From NCBI RefSeq assembly GCF_043380555.1, contig NC_091754.1, positions 39,252,905 to 39,316,904 of the forward strand: 64,000 nt of DNA, written 5' to 3'. The position numbers were made by a program, and so were the translations under genes. This stretch comes from Nothobranchius furzeri. Lineage: Eukaryota > Chordata > Actinopteri > Cyprinodontiformes > Nothobranchiidae. Positions 34,757 to 48,100 of this stretch are shown here, in pieces; position 1 is the stretch's first letter, and each line of letters begins with the position of its first letter. A model generated the notes under the pieces. The model made no database searches. It was not told the origin of the DNA and saw only the letters and a program-made list of their open reading frames with translations.

Positions 34757-37700
34757 TGTGTAAATGGCCTGTAATTAAATAGCACCTTCTAGGGCTCTAC
34801 AACCCCCAAAGGTACTTTACTACACAATTGGTCATTCACATGCTGGTGGTGATGAGCTACTTTGCAGCCACACCAGCTGGCAAGGCGGCTTGAGTTCCTT
34901 GTTCAAGGGCACAATGGCTGCAAACCAGCAATCGTCCAGTTACAAATCGAGCACTTAACTCCTCTGCCACCATCACGCACGTGCTGCATCTGGGTTTCTT
35001 GCATCTTCTCACATGCTGTCTCTTTCTTTTCTCTCTAGGTGTGCTCTATCATCCACTCCACCAGAACTTCTGTCAGCTCTGCTTCTGGTGTTTCTGTTAA
35101 CTCTGCCTGCTCCATGGACTCCCTAGACAGCGTCCTCCGCTCTTATGCTGATGGGCTGCAAACCTCAGGTCAAGGAGCCAATCAGACTCATCACAATACA
35201 GAGGTACAAACACATAATCAGCAGGTGTTTGTTTTCCTCCAGCAGCTAGAAGGTGTGAAGGAATTTGTTCTTACCTCCTTCTTCTAAAGCTCAACCAGTT
35301 TTCTCACAAAGACAAAAAATCATTCAACATGCCACCGAGCCTAGTTTAGTTTGGGTTTGTCTGCGCAGACACATGACAAGTTTTAAAGAGGACCGGGTCG
35401 CTTGGCTCCAAACAGTTACACAATAAGAGGTAAGACAGAATCATGGCATGCAGGTATAGCTGGGGAGCTTTTACAGGCGGACGCAGTTGAGGTTGGTTCT
35501 AATGATTCTGGACACTTTTCTGGTGTGAGACTCAAATTTAAGATGAGAATCCAACACAACACTACCTATCATAGATGTAATGTTCATCAAGAGGTGCTGT
35601 GAGTTGTTTAGCCACAACCTTTTCCAAGATTTTTCTTTCCGGCGCTCACAGGGAGCAGACGCTTCTGCCTTTTCCTCCCTTATCTGTGTTTTCCCAAGGC
35701 TCTTTTTGTCCCGTCTGCCTACAGAGCGTTTCTCTGCATTTCCTCTGCAATCACCTTTTTCAGCATTTTTCAACATGGACTTAATTAATTGGTCATTCAA
35801 CGCGATTGATAAGATTTTTTTCTACAATGAGGACGGAGGAGGGGGCTCACGCTTGTCCTCAGGGGACACATGCAGCGGGATATATGTTCGATTCCTGGAA
35901 AAAGTGGAATGTCATCTGTCTCTCTCAGCTGTCCATTGAGGACGTCAAAGATATGTGGATATTTGGCCTGATGATCGTTGGATTTCTTCTGATTGGAGTG
36001 GGAGGATATCTGGCTTTCCGCAAAACTGGGATGACGGGAGCGATTGGAGGGCGACCCGCATCCATGGACGGCACCGTCCGTGTGGATACCTCACAGACTG
36101 GGACGTTGCTCGAGGTGAATCGCAAGCTGGACAATGTCTTAGCTGCGTTACCGGTGTTAGCGCGCAGGATTGATAACATCTCGGAAAGGGTCACCGGACG
36201 GTGTGGAGATGTTTAATCACTGAATTGGCTTCACTGGAGGACTTGAATGATCAATACAGACTTAAGGCAGAGAGGAAAAATTATCTCTGTCTAACCCAAA
36301 CAAAGTTTCTGTTACCGAATCTGACGCCACAAGCAGCCTTGGAGTTGCGTGCAAAACCCCCACGCTGGAAGGAATGCTGACAAATGCTGTGAATCTCTAT
36401 CCACCCACCCCCCCGCCTTCAGATTGTGGTCTCCACCGAGGTCATCAAGCTGGACTCACTGCTCTCTATGCTTCCTCATGACCTCCCTCCCACCTGCGGA
36501 GACAGCTGGTCGAGCGCCACACAGGCCGCCCCCGCTGAGCAAACCAGGATCCCAGCCCCTCCCCCCACCTACCGGGTCTCATGTTGTGGACTGTGACGTT
36601 TGTTGCTTACATGTCAGGTGTTTTTTTTGCATTGGAGCGCTACACCCTGCTGGTGTAACTCTGTTAATGCCTTTTTTCTCCATCCCTGAACTTCCCTCAT
36701 GTATTCCCTTACTCATCTACAAAGGAGCGCCGTTATGGCTGCTCCCGTGGTCTGCCTGTATCTGTCTTGTCTATATGTGTGTGTGTGTAACCTTGGCCAG
36801 GTTGTACCATGGAGTCAAGTTCCTACGCTCTGAAAGGAGCGCTGGCAATAAAATTCTTCTGATTCTGATTCTGATTCTGATGTTGGAGATGAACGGAAGT
36901 TTAGAGATGGGTCTGAAGCTGCTATGGAGAGAGGGGTCAAGACTCGGTTTTTTAAGAAGCGGGTGGAGCGAGGGAGAGGGGGGGGGGGTGGGGTACTGCC
37001 AACCCGTTATTAAATAAATGGGGACAAAATGCTTAAACTTTGGAGGAAAATTGGTTCCAAACCTGAACCAGGTCTGTTTAACCAAGACTGCCCCGTATCC
37101 TTTACATATCTCTTTAATCACTCCATGCAGAGTCTTGCGTGGCCTAAATGTATTTCATATCAACTAGGTATGTAAGAAAATATCAATATGGCAATATATT
37201 GTGATATTGTTTCCTGCGATATTATGTAGATATTCAAAAGCCATGTATCTAATTTTTGGAAGAATTTACACGCAAACATTTTTGTATTTTCCTCTCTTTT
37301 GGTACAATTCAAACGGAGACTGCTAGTTGTTAGCAGTGTGCATTGGGTTTTGTTTCCACCATTGAAATGTAAATCCCTGTGTTATGGTTCAGTTACCTCA
37401 TGGCAAACATGTTGTGTATCAGTTTGGACTAGATTGAATTTTCCTACAATAACTTCAGTCTAACAAAATTGCTAGTAACGTCTGACTGAATTGTCTCCCC
37501 TGTATCGTTATACCCATCGCATCGCCAAAATTTCACCAATACACATCCCTACTATCAACCGTACATTACCATCCATCACTACATCTGGGTATTCATTAAG
37601 AATAATGCATCCAAGCTTGATGTTTTTTCTTTGTTTTCTTTTGTTTTTCCACCGGGGCACAGTGAACGCTGGAGAACGACTGATACCATCATTTGGGAAA

Positions 37701-40700
37701 TTAAATATTAATGTTTCTGCATACCCCCTGTAATGTGCTCATGGGCCACTAGGGGTGTGTGTACCCCTGGTGTGGAATCACTGACATAGATTGTCATCTT
37801 CAGCATACTTTTAGCACTGGACAGCTTCACAACTGTTGGGCAAGTCATTGATGTATAGAAAAAACAATAGTGAACCTGGGATGGAACCTTGTGGAACTCT
37901 TATTGTACAGTTTTTAATGCCATTAACTTTAGCACACTGTTCTATATGTTTTAGATATGATCTGAACCAGTTAATAGCTGTCTGTGAAAGTTTTAATTTG
38001 CTGAGTTTATGTAGGAGCCTCTCATGATTCTCTGTGTCAAAGACGTTATTTCTCATCTAAGAACACTGCTCCAATGACATTACAGTTGTCTGAGGATCTT
38101 TTAATATTTTTGGTGAGATAGGTGTTAGCCAGTTCAGTTGACTAACTGTAGCAAAATCCAAACTGTTCCAGATGAAGTAGCTGATCTTTGTCCAGGAAAC
38201 CAGTTACCTGCTCTGCTGCTGATAATTCAATAACTTTGGATATGGCCGGTAAGATAGTGATGAGTCTGTAGTTACTAACTACCAGATTTCAGGATCGGGG
38301 TTATGAGTCCTTTTTTGAAGTTGTCTGGAAATTCCCCTTTAGTAAATGATAAGTTTATAAGGTGGGTTAAAGGGTTTGCTAGAGCAGTGATTCCCAATCA
38401 GGGGCACACGTACCACTAGTGGTCTGTGTGCACATTACAGGGGGTACACAGAAAAATTAACATTTCATCACCCAGATGATGACAGCATTTGCTGTACCAT
38501 GGTGGAAATCATATTATCAACTATCTATTTGCATGAATTTTGTCAAGCTGCATCATCTTTGGACTAGAGGCTGCTGCAGCATAGAGCGCTGGCCTAAGCG
38601 CAGTGTGTGTGTGGATTAAGGAGTACTTGTAAAGAAGATGGAACAGCTTTGATTATATGGACCTTGTTTTGGAATTCAGGAGTTTAGTGTTGAACAGAAA
38701 AACCTCCTCAAGTCATTTTGTGGCCCATTCCTACCCAAATAAAAAATAAACCAGCTTTTATCAAGCGCCTCCCTGTCCTGCATGTCTCTGTGTTACGACT
38801 GGTGGTGCTATTGGTGAAGGATGCCGTAACAAAAGGCGTGGGGTCAGGATTTAAAATGAAAATGTTTTTATTACAAATAAATGATCAAACAAATTTAAGG
38901 TTACTAGGTCAATTAAATACCAGAACTAAGGCGACCTCCAAAGAGGGAAAAGACCAGGACTTAGCTCCACTATTGATCAGTTAGCTAAAGTGATAAACCG
39001 ATAAACATAGTGGACTCTAACACTCTACTATTACCCTTTTCGTTAAAGTAGAAACTACTCAGAAGAAGTCCAAACCAGGCTGTTAAGGTAATGGTAACAC
39101 AAAATGGTAATAATTACTACATCAAAGCTCCTTTGAGCATACAACCCAAAACACACCAGTTAATCTCCACTGAGCAAACACAACCAGCAGGTTTAGTTAA
39201 ACAAACTTCCTACCTCTACTGAGCACTCTCTCCAAATGTTCCACAGACCTCTAACCAAAACTAAACTCAATGAAACAACACTAGAATCAAACTAGGTGTG
39301 TCTGAGTTTCAATTACTCTCAATGTATCAGCACTCATTCTCCACTCTGGATCTTCTTCTTCCATCCATCCATCCATCCGTCTTCTGAACCCGCTTTGTCC
39401 ACGTAGGGTCGCGCGGGGGTGGGGGGGCCTATCTCCAGCAGTCAACGGGCAATTAGGTGGGATACACCCTGGACAGAGAGCCAGTCCATCGCAGGGCATG
39501 GATCTCCTTCTTCTTCTTCAATAATATAGGCAGGCTGGATGCCCATAAGACGTATTGTTGCCACACCAACCAACACACAAAATGACAACCTTGCCTGGGT
39601 CAGTCAACCATGATGATTCTGCTGAGCTAGAGACACACAGTTACACCCCCCCCCACCCCCCCACCCCCACCCATGCAAAAGTGCTGTTTTATGGCATCAC
39701 TGCTGTTTGTGTTGGACATCACAGCTTTTTTTAGGACTGATGCTTCTGAAAGAGACAGTTATAGATGGGTAGCCCCACCAGATGAAATGGTTTCTCACAT
39801 GTTCTTCCTACTGCTCCTCAACTCTCGACTCCCTCCGCTTGCCTTGTCAACATGGGGAGTCGAGCATTCAGCCGCTCTGCTCCCCACCTCTGGAATCCTC
39901 TTCCCCCCGATCTACGCACCACTCACTCACTCGCAAAACCCGCCTCTTCACACAGGCTTTTACCACAGTTTTAATTCATTGTTTTAAATTTTAGCATTCC
40001 AGTGTTTTTACATATTACTGTTTATCTTGTTTTATTATCTTATCCCCGTTGTTGTAAAGTGTCCTTGGGTGTCCTGAAAGGCGCTGCCAAATAAAATGTA
40101 TTAGTATTATTATCTCTATTCAGATCCTGATGCTGTTCAGAGGTTCCAGTCTGATTTGTCTCAGTGATCATGAGCCCTCTTTCATCACACTCTTCTGTCC
40201 GTCATCAAAGCATCACATCAACTCATAGAAACTTTTTCTGTCTCTCTTTAAAGCACTCCTATCTGGACAACGAGACCTCTCTGATTCTAAGGAACATTGC
40301 AGGAAAACCTTCTCACCTGTTGACCAAGGTGACTTTCTTCATCTATCTCTGCACTCCCCACACCTCACATGTCAGTGTCCCATAGCTGTTTTATGCATTA
40401 GAAATAATGAATGTTGATGCTTATGGAGCATTTAAGCCACTTTCTCCTCATTCGGCTTTTGCAGTTGTGTGGATTTTAGGTGCTATTTTTTAAGACGTTA
40501 TTGTGTGCATGTGCATGTAATGTGTGTTGTGCACACACATTACATGGGACACTGAGATCTTGTTCTAATCTTCAATGCAAAACTGCCCTCTAGTTTTCTG
40601 GTTCTCGTCTGACTTGAACCATGCCTCTGTTCATAGAATCTATCATGAGCTCCCGTTGGAGGAGTCAGGTGGGCCGACAGCTTTGATGGTGCTGATAGTG

Positions 40701-40718
40701 GGTGGTCTTGTATTTAAC

Positions 40719-40791
<73 letters not shown>

Positions 40792-43700
40792 GAGGAGCAA
40801 GCCGCAAAGATGAAGGCAGAGAAGATCAGAGTGGCCTTAGAAAAGATCAAGGAGGCCCAGGTGAAGAAGGTGGGTTTGCTTCGTGAACACACAATAACAT
40901 TTCAGTTAGTGTGGGTGTGTGTGTCACATGTCTGGAAGATTTGTTTTCTGGGTCAGGTCAACGTTACTCTGCATTTGAAAGCTCAGGTCAATTACAGCTG
41001 AGGTCTCACACACATACACACACACACACGCACACACACATTTACACACTCCTATCGACATACACCCACATTTACATGCACATACACACAGCACCAACGG
41101 CAACTGGTGAATTTTGTGGGGTGGGGCGCAGTTATGCTGTCTGTTAAATGTTAGATGTGCTAATCACATATCACCACTAGGGGCACCAAATTACCAATCT
41201 TATGACAGAATCCATGTTTTCTACCTCAAGAATGATGCTAAAAAAAGGGTGGAATAAAAGCTAAATACACAAAGAAAAACACACAGTAGTGATTTGATAG
41301 GGGTGACGGTGGCACAGGAGTTGAGCTCGCCCCGTAGTCGAAAGGTTGCAGGTCCGAGCCCTGCTCAGTTTGCCACTGTCATTGTGTCCTTGGGCAAGAC
41401 ACTTCACCCACCTTGACAGCTAGTGGTGGTCGGAGGGACCGGTGGCGCCAGTGCCCAGCAGCCTCGCCTCTGTCAGTGCGCCCCAGGGCAGCTGTGGCTA
41501 CATTGTAGTTCATCCCCACCAGTGTGTGAATGTGTGTGTGAATGGGTGAATGACTGATTGTGTTGTAAAGTGCCTTGGGGGGTTCCAGGACTCTAGAAGG
41601 CGCTATTTCAAATACAGGCCATTTACCATGATCATGTCCACAGAAGCAGCCGTTTGCCTCCTTTCTCAGCCTGTTGGTCGAGCATTTCTAAAGTCCCTAC
41701 ATCACGTTGAAGCATTAAATGAAGTTAACAAAAAAACAAAGTAAAACAAGAAAATCCTACAATATAGCAAGATCGTCAGCACTCGTTTATCTTAACGCTA
41801 TTGAAACATGTAAACCAAAAGGCATTATATCCACTGCTACCTTTCTAATTTTAAACTCAGTAACTTATGCTGTAACTTCACCTTGCCCTGCCCACTCCTC
41901 CTTGCTGCCGCCGGCTGTGATCACATGCGACAACATAGTAGTTCCCGCTGCTTCTCCGGGAAACTGCGCCAAAAAAAAAAAAAACTTGGGATGTTGTAGG
42001 CGTGGCGGTGGGATTTCAGCCGTAGCGGGTTGCCACGGCTACGCCTATGTAAGGGAAACCCTTCTCATTGGATCGCGCATGGGACTGCATCATCGGAGAG
42101 GGGAGAGCGTTGTCGCCCTCTGCTGCCCGTGGATAAACGGAGTAGGAAGTGACGCCACCATCAGCGTCAGCTCTGAGGATGTTTGCAGCCGCAAACGAAA
42201 CGTCGGCAAGGTAAAGAAAAACCTTCTCTGTGTTTAAAAAAGAACCAAACATGGAATTTGAAGACAAACACAGAAAGAACGTACAAAAGATGTCCAAGAC
42301 TCTCATGGAGTTTTCTCACAAGTTCATGAACTGGTTCGTCACTATTATGCAGAACCAGTCTCACCATTCGGGCCTGGGCCAGTTTATCTGCTGCAGCGTT
42401 GCCCCTGGTCTCACTGGTTCTGTCCAGGGTGTGAGCTGGTTGGTGGCGGACTTGAAAGTTTCCTTTTCTCAGACAGTTTGCAATTAAAGCCCACTTGTCT
42501 GTAAACTTCAGAGCTCCTCCGGTCTGTCCTTTAGTCATCCCGTGTTTTCCCATGTGGGTAACTCATCATTCACCCCTTTACACACCAAGTCACTGTCGCT
42601 GACTATTAGTGCAGGGGTTTTTCCGTGTGTGTGCACATGATGCACCGTGGCCTCCAGCACGGCTGTGAGTTCAGCTTTCTGTGCAGAGCCTGCGATTCTC
42701 CCTTTTCTCTGAGATACTTTCTTGTTATTTACATGTTTTATCCACGCCCAGTATGCCATGTCATCAGTGTGTCCTGGACACATCTGTGTAGTATGTGATT
42801 CCCTTTTCAGGGTCTCTGGGAGGCTCTGCCACCCTCACTTTTTTTAGACTTCACATCACCCCCCTCAGGCACGATGGACACTGTGGGGTCCATTAGCATA
42901 GCATCCCGTTTGTCATTTCTGGATGCCAGCGCCTTACCTGGGATCACGTGCGAGGATTTAAAACTCCAGAGTTCTGGTTCTGTGGTCTGCAGCAGCACGG
43001 GCTGCCCGTCTGCCATGCACATGATCTGATACCAGTATAGATATGCCCAGCTGCCAGCTCCTTTTCCCAGGGGAGGAATTTTTCCCTTTCTGGGCCCTTC
43101 CCATGTGGCATCCCACATGGCTGTGGCTCTTTCTGATCCCTTGTTTCCTGCTTACACAGTATAACCGTCTTCATGTTTATCCGTTCGGATCCAGAGCGGT
43201 TTTCCTGTGTTCTAGAGCACAGTGGTTGTGTCTACAAAACTCCAGGACCTCGCTCACTTTTAGGATTTCCTCTGCCACCCAAGCGGCTTCTCAGGCCCCG
43301 TTTTAAAGCCTGGAGAGACTGCATTTTCTCCGCCATCTGCGGTATATTTTCTATAAAAAATCCTAACTTCCCCAAAACTCCTTCCAGTTGCAGCAGAGCT
43401 TTAGGTAGCTGTATTTTCTCAAATACTTCAGAGTCTACCTCTTTTCCCTCAGGAAAAGCTGTGTTTTATCCAGTGCAATGAGAAATCCCGCCTCACTGAG
43501 CTTCCTCATAACTCTTAAGGAGTCACTGAGGAGCACGTGAGAGTCATCATTTGTGAGCAGAATGTCATCAATATACACAACAACCGGCTGCCCCTTAAGC
43601 ACCTCCTCCACTATGGAGTGGAAGGCGTTGGGTGAATTTATGAAGCCCTGAGGTAGGCGGGTCCACTGAAAAGTTTTGTTTCCCACCTGAAAACCTGTCA

Positions 43701-45091
43701 GCCTCTGGGACTCAACAAAAGGGGCACGGACCAAAATCCATTGGCCAGATCCCTGCTGCTCTTGTATTTTCCCGGCCGCACCTGAGCACGGGCTCTCTTG
43801 GGGCTCACTTTATATCTTATATCTGGTGTGGTACACTCATTTAGAGCCCTCGTATCATGTACCAGCCGGTGTTTTCCACTAGGTTTGAGCACCATCTGCA
43901 CTGGTGTGACTGTGAGGCTCTCTTTCACCTCTCTGAGCACCCCCTGTTGGGTCAGGCCTAATATCAGTTCATCCAAATCCTCTTTTCCCAGTTTCTCCTT
44001 TGATCAGGTGAATACTGATGAAAACAACCTGGGATGGAATGAAGCAACCAGCAAACTCACCTTTTGCTGTGCCAGAGAAGGCAGGAGACCCCCACAAATT
44101 ACTTTTAATTCCTTCCTTTTGCAGCACAGCCCTTGCTGATAAGTGATAAGTGATGACACGTATTACAGGAGAAAAAAAGGAGAATAAAAAATAAGAAAAA
44201 TGAATAAACAACAAGAAAAATAATAAATCCTGAATAGATTTTAAAAATGCTGAATATACCACAAGTAATGAATACCACTGATGCCTTTTTTTTAAAACTG
44301 ACTTGCTCGTGTGTAATTTGGTTATTCCACATTCAGTGTTAATGCAAAAATAAGTTTGTTTCCAAATTAAAAGGTTCAAAATTGCATATATGTTGGAAAA
44401 GAAAATGTGCAAATTTGCCGTCACTTTTTCAAAAAATATTAAGTTTGGCCCGCGACTCCGTCCCAGAGTTTCTCTGGTGCCCTCTGATGCCCCATTCCAT
44501 AACTTTCTGGTTCTTCGTAATAACAAAACTCCACGAGGTGTACTCAGCTGCTCTACAACAGCACAGGACGATGAACTGTGGAAAATTTCTGGTTCTGTCC
44601 TGACCTGAGCTGAGACTCTCCCCTGCTGGTCTTCTGTGCGTATCATCATGGGCATTATACCCTGCGCCCAAAGGCTCTTCTATTCTTTGTATTGGAGAGG
44701 GGGATCCAGCATGCATGCGCCAGTTAGCGTAGGTCTATGGTAGAGATTGCTGCACCTAAAAGCAACAGGAAAATGTCACAAGATGATTTGGTAGTGTTAA
44801 AAGTGTAAATAACATTTTAAAACTACACTTAAATACAGCTTACACACAGCACTTGTAGTCTGTATGATGTAAAGATTGTTTAGTTTCATTTTCATGTTTT
44901 TTTTAATATATTTTGTGATTCCTATTTTCTTCCACTTCCTGTGAGACTGGTGGGGTGGCACCCTAGCGCCCCCTCTGGACGAGCCACTACTGCACAGCAC
45001 TCAACATAACGATCACTGCAATGTCAATTTCAGGGATTAACAACCAGTATTTACTGCACATAATCAGGAATGTTAGTATGTGCACATGTAA

Positions 45092-45126
<35 letters not shown>

Positions 45127-45140
45127 CGTGCGTGCGTGTG

Positions 45141-45172
<32 letters not shown>

Positions 45173-48100
45173 TGTGCGTGTGTGTGTTTGTGTAATGGTT
45201 CCAACTCAACCTAGGATGCGGAACAGCTTTCAGTTTGCAGGGTTGATGTAGTGTGTGTGGTGGATCTACAGAACGGACCTGGATTCAGTCACCTGTCAGA
45301 GTTTGTTTGACCCTCAGGTCTACTGTTTTGAAGTTCTACTTTTTTGCTGTACTCTTATCATCGCTTTGTCCTTTCACAGCTGGTAATTCGAGTTCATTTG
45401 TCTGATGAGAGCTCCAAAACCATGATGGTGGATGAAAGACAGACAGTCCGGCAGGTAGGTCTTCAGGAAATGGTTTTCTAGGTGGACTTGGTAGAAAGAA
45501 CTAGCTGGGTCAATTCTTTAAGGTCCTTTAGATTTTTTAATCAATTGGTCTTTGTTTGATGCCTAACTACCGGAGTATTTCCAACCACCTTTAAGAACGC
45601 AGCCGTACATCCACCATTGATGGATCACACTGACCTTTCTGATTATTGCACAATCTCCCATTTTTTTCCAAGATTATTGAGAAAGTGGTTTGCACTCAAC
45701 TTTCCAACTACCTGGAAGTTCAAAGCCTCCTGGACCACTTTCAATTTGGCTTCAGGACTCACCATAGCACATAAATTGCCCACGTTCATGTATTAAACAA
45801 TATCTTGGTGGAAACTCACACTGGTTCCCATGTCCGGCTGTTACTTGTGGACCTCTGAGCTGAGTCCCAGAGTTTCGTTTCAGCCCCGTGTGAATTTGAG
45901 TTTGACACCCCTGCCTTACACTGTTTGCTGATCACTTCATGCTACTTTTGTGTGGAGTATGGCGACCCACGCTGTACAGAGCTGTTTTAGGCTGAGTAGT
46001 GTCCTTTGAAAATCTGCTTTGTCTCTTTTTTTTGTAGGTTCTGGACAGTCTTCTGGACAAGTCTCACTGTGGCTACAGTCCAGACTGGTCCCTGGTGGAA
46101 ACCATCAGTGAGCTGCAAATGGGTGAGTCATTAAAATGTTGTTCACGTGTTTCAGTGGTAAACAGATATGATTCTGCCCCTGGCTGTTGGGGTTTTGTAG
46201 ATAGAAAACAGATGCTTATGGACCAGTTCTGGATGGACTGAGGTGGGAAGCACATGGCTGTGTTTTTCATACATGGGTTTTAAACTCAGGTCAGATGCAA
46301 TAGTTTTTATAACTAAAATGTCTGAAAGGAATAAAAAAGCCCTTGAAACATACGGTGAGCAAAAATGTATTTAGTAGCCAATTAATGTGCAAGATGAGAG
46401 CGCCAATTTTTGTCATAGGTGCACTTTAGTTGTGAGAGACTAAATTTAACATTTTTAAAGGCACACTTGGCAGCTTTGGTTTGCTTTTAGCACTCCCTAG
46501 TTTCAGTTTAGTAGAACCAAAAGTGAAACTTATCTCCTCGCTGTGTGTTCATCTTTTTAACGCCTTAACCCTTTAAGACCGGCCATAGGACAAGTTCGCC
46601 AGAACTTATATTTACATTTTTACATGCTGTGGTGCCATTTTTTGGAGTATTTCAACTTTCTATACATTAATACATCCCTTACATTCTAAATTTTTATTAT
46701 ATAAATGTAAAATGTCCATAGCAACAAAATATTTTACTAAAAAATGCAATTATCTATACAGAAATTGAAATTCATTTTTTGTTTTTACACATATTTTTCA
46801 TTATACCGAAATGCCACAGCTTTATCCCTCAAAATTGTCAATGGAAAAAGTTTCACACAATCCTTTCAAACAACCACAAATGAAGTGCTTCCATAAAATA
46901 GTTTCTGAGCTACACTCATTTATATAAACTAACAAAAACGAAAACATAAATAATAATCTGCAGGAGTCTAAAATTATAATGTTGAATATTTATAGCTGAT
47001 TCTTCAGTAGTATATAGTTTTCCTTTTCTCTCTCTAATAATAATAACAATAATAAAGAATATTGCATGAAAATATATGTGAGGAAACAGAAACTTCATCT
47101 GACGCTGTAATGGCGTCAACCGCTTTGAGGAGGGAGGATGTACTGTTTGGCGGGTCCGTGAGTCTTCAAAACATTTGTAGTGGTATGTGTGTGTTGGAAG
47201 TTCGTAGTGTGTGTGACATGTGGAAGGATTTCCCCTTCAGTGGGCGGGGATCTCTCACACTGGGGAATCCCTGCATCTCTCACACGGGGTCGCCATCGGA
47301 CGTCCTACGTCACACGTCTCTGTTTTTACGGATGCGTCACTATTGGGATGGGGGGTAGGGCTGTCGCGGTTGAGGAATTCCCCCTGCGGTGATTCAGGGT
47401 GGTTTAATATTGCGGTGTGCGATATTATTGCAGCCCTTTTTTATTGCAGTACTATCTACACATAATGTTTACACATTTAAAAAAGGTTAAAAATTGCCGT
47501 GCCTTCTTCAATAACACTTTACTGAATGCAGATCAAAGGGCAGTAACAACACAGATCGCAGTAACGTTTGTTTCTCCGACAGTCGGAGTCCGACTGAACT
47601 TAAAAACAAAAAAATTCAGGAGGTTAAACTTTTAAATGCAAATTTGGCTGCAGCATCTAACAAATAAGAAACAAGTCCCCATTTTGTTTAGTTGTTTAAA
47701 ATCAAGCATAAAAAATTACATGTACCGGGCGCGCGCGCGCCGGGGGGCGGGCGCACTATCATTTCATTTTCACACACACGAATGACGGTGATTTATAGCT
47801 CGGTCACGTCCTTGTTACCTACAAGGAAAACCAGCATGTTAACCATATACGGTTTGAGAGAGGATCTGAGAGGGGTGGCAACATTTCCAGCAACACTGAA
47901 AACCCTCTTGGATGGTGCGCTCGTTGCACGCACACGTACTTGCGTGCGACTCTGGCGAGCAAAGGGAATCTCTCCCGGTTGTTGCTCCACCATGTCAGGG
48001 GGGTTTCTTTAGGGTGGATGCATTCCTCCTGCAGGTAGCGAGTGAGCTCCAGCTCGGCTCAAACTCTCTTCGGGACGGTTGCAGAAGCAGTGCTTGTCCG

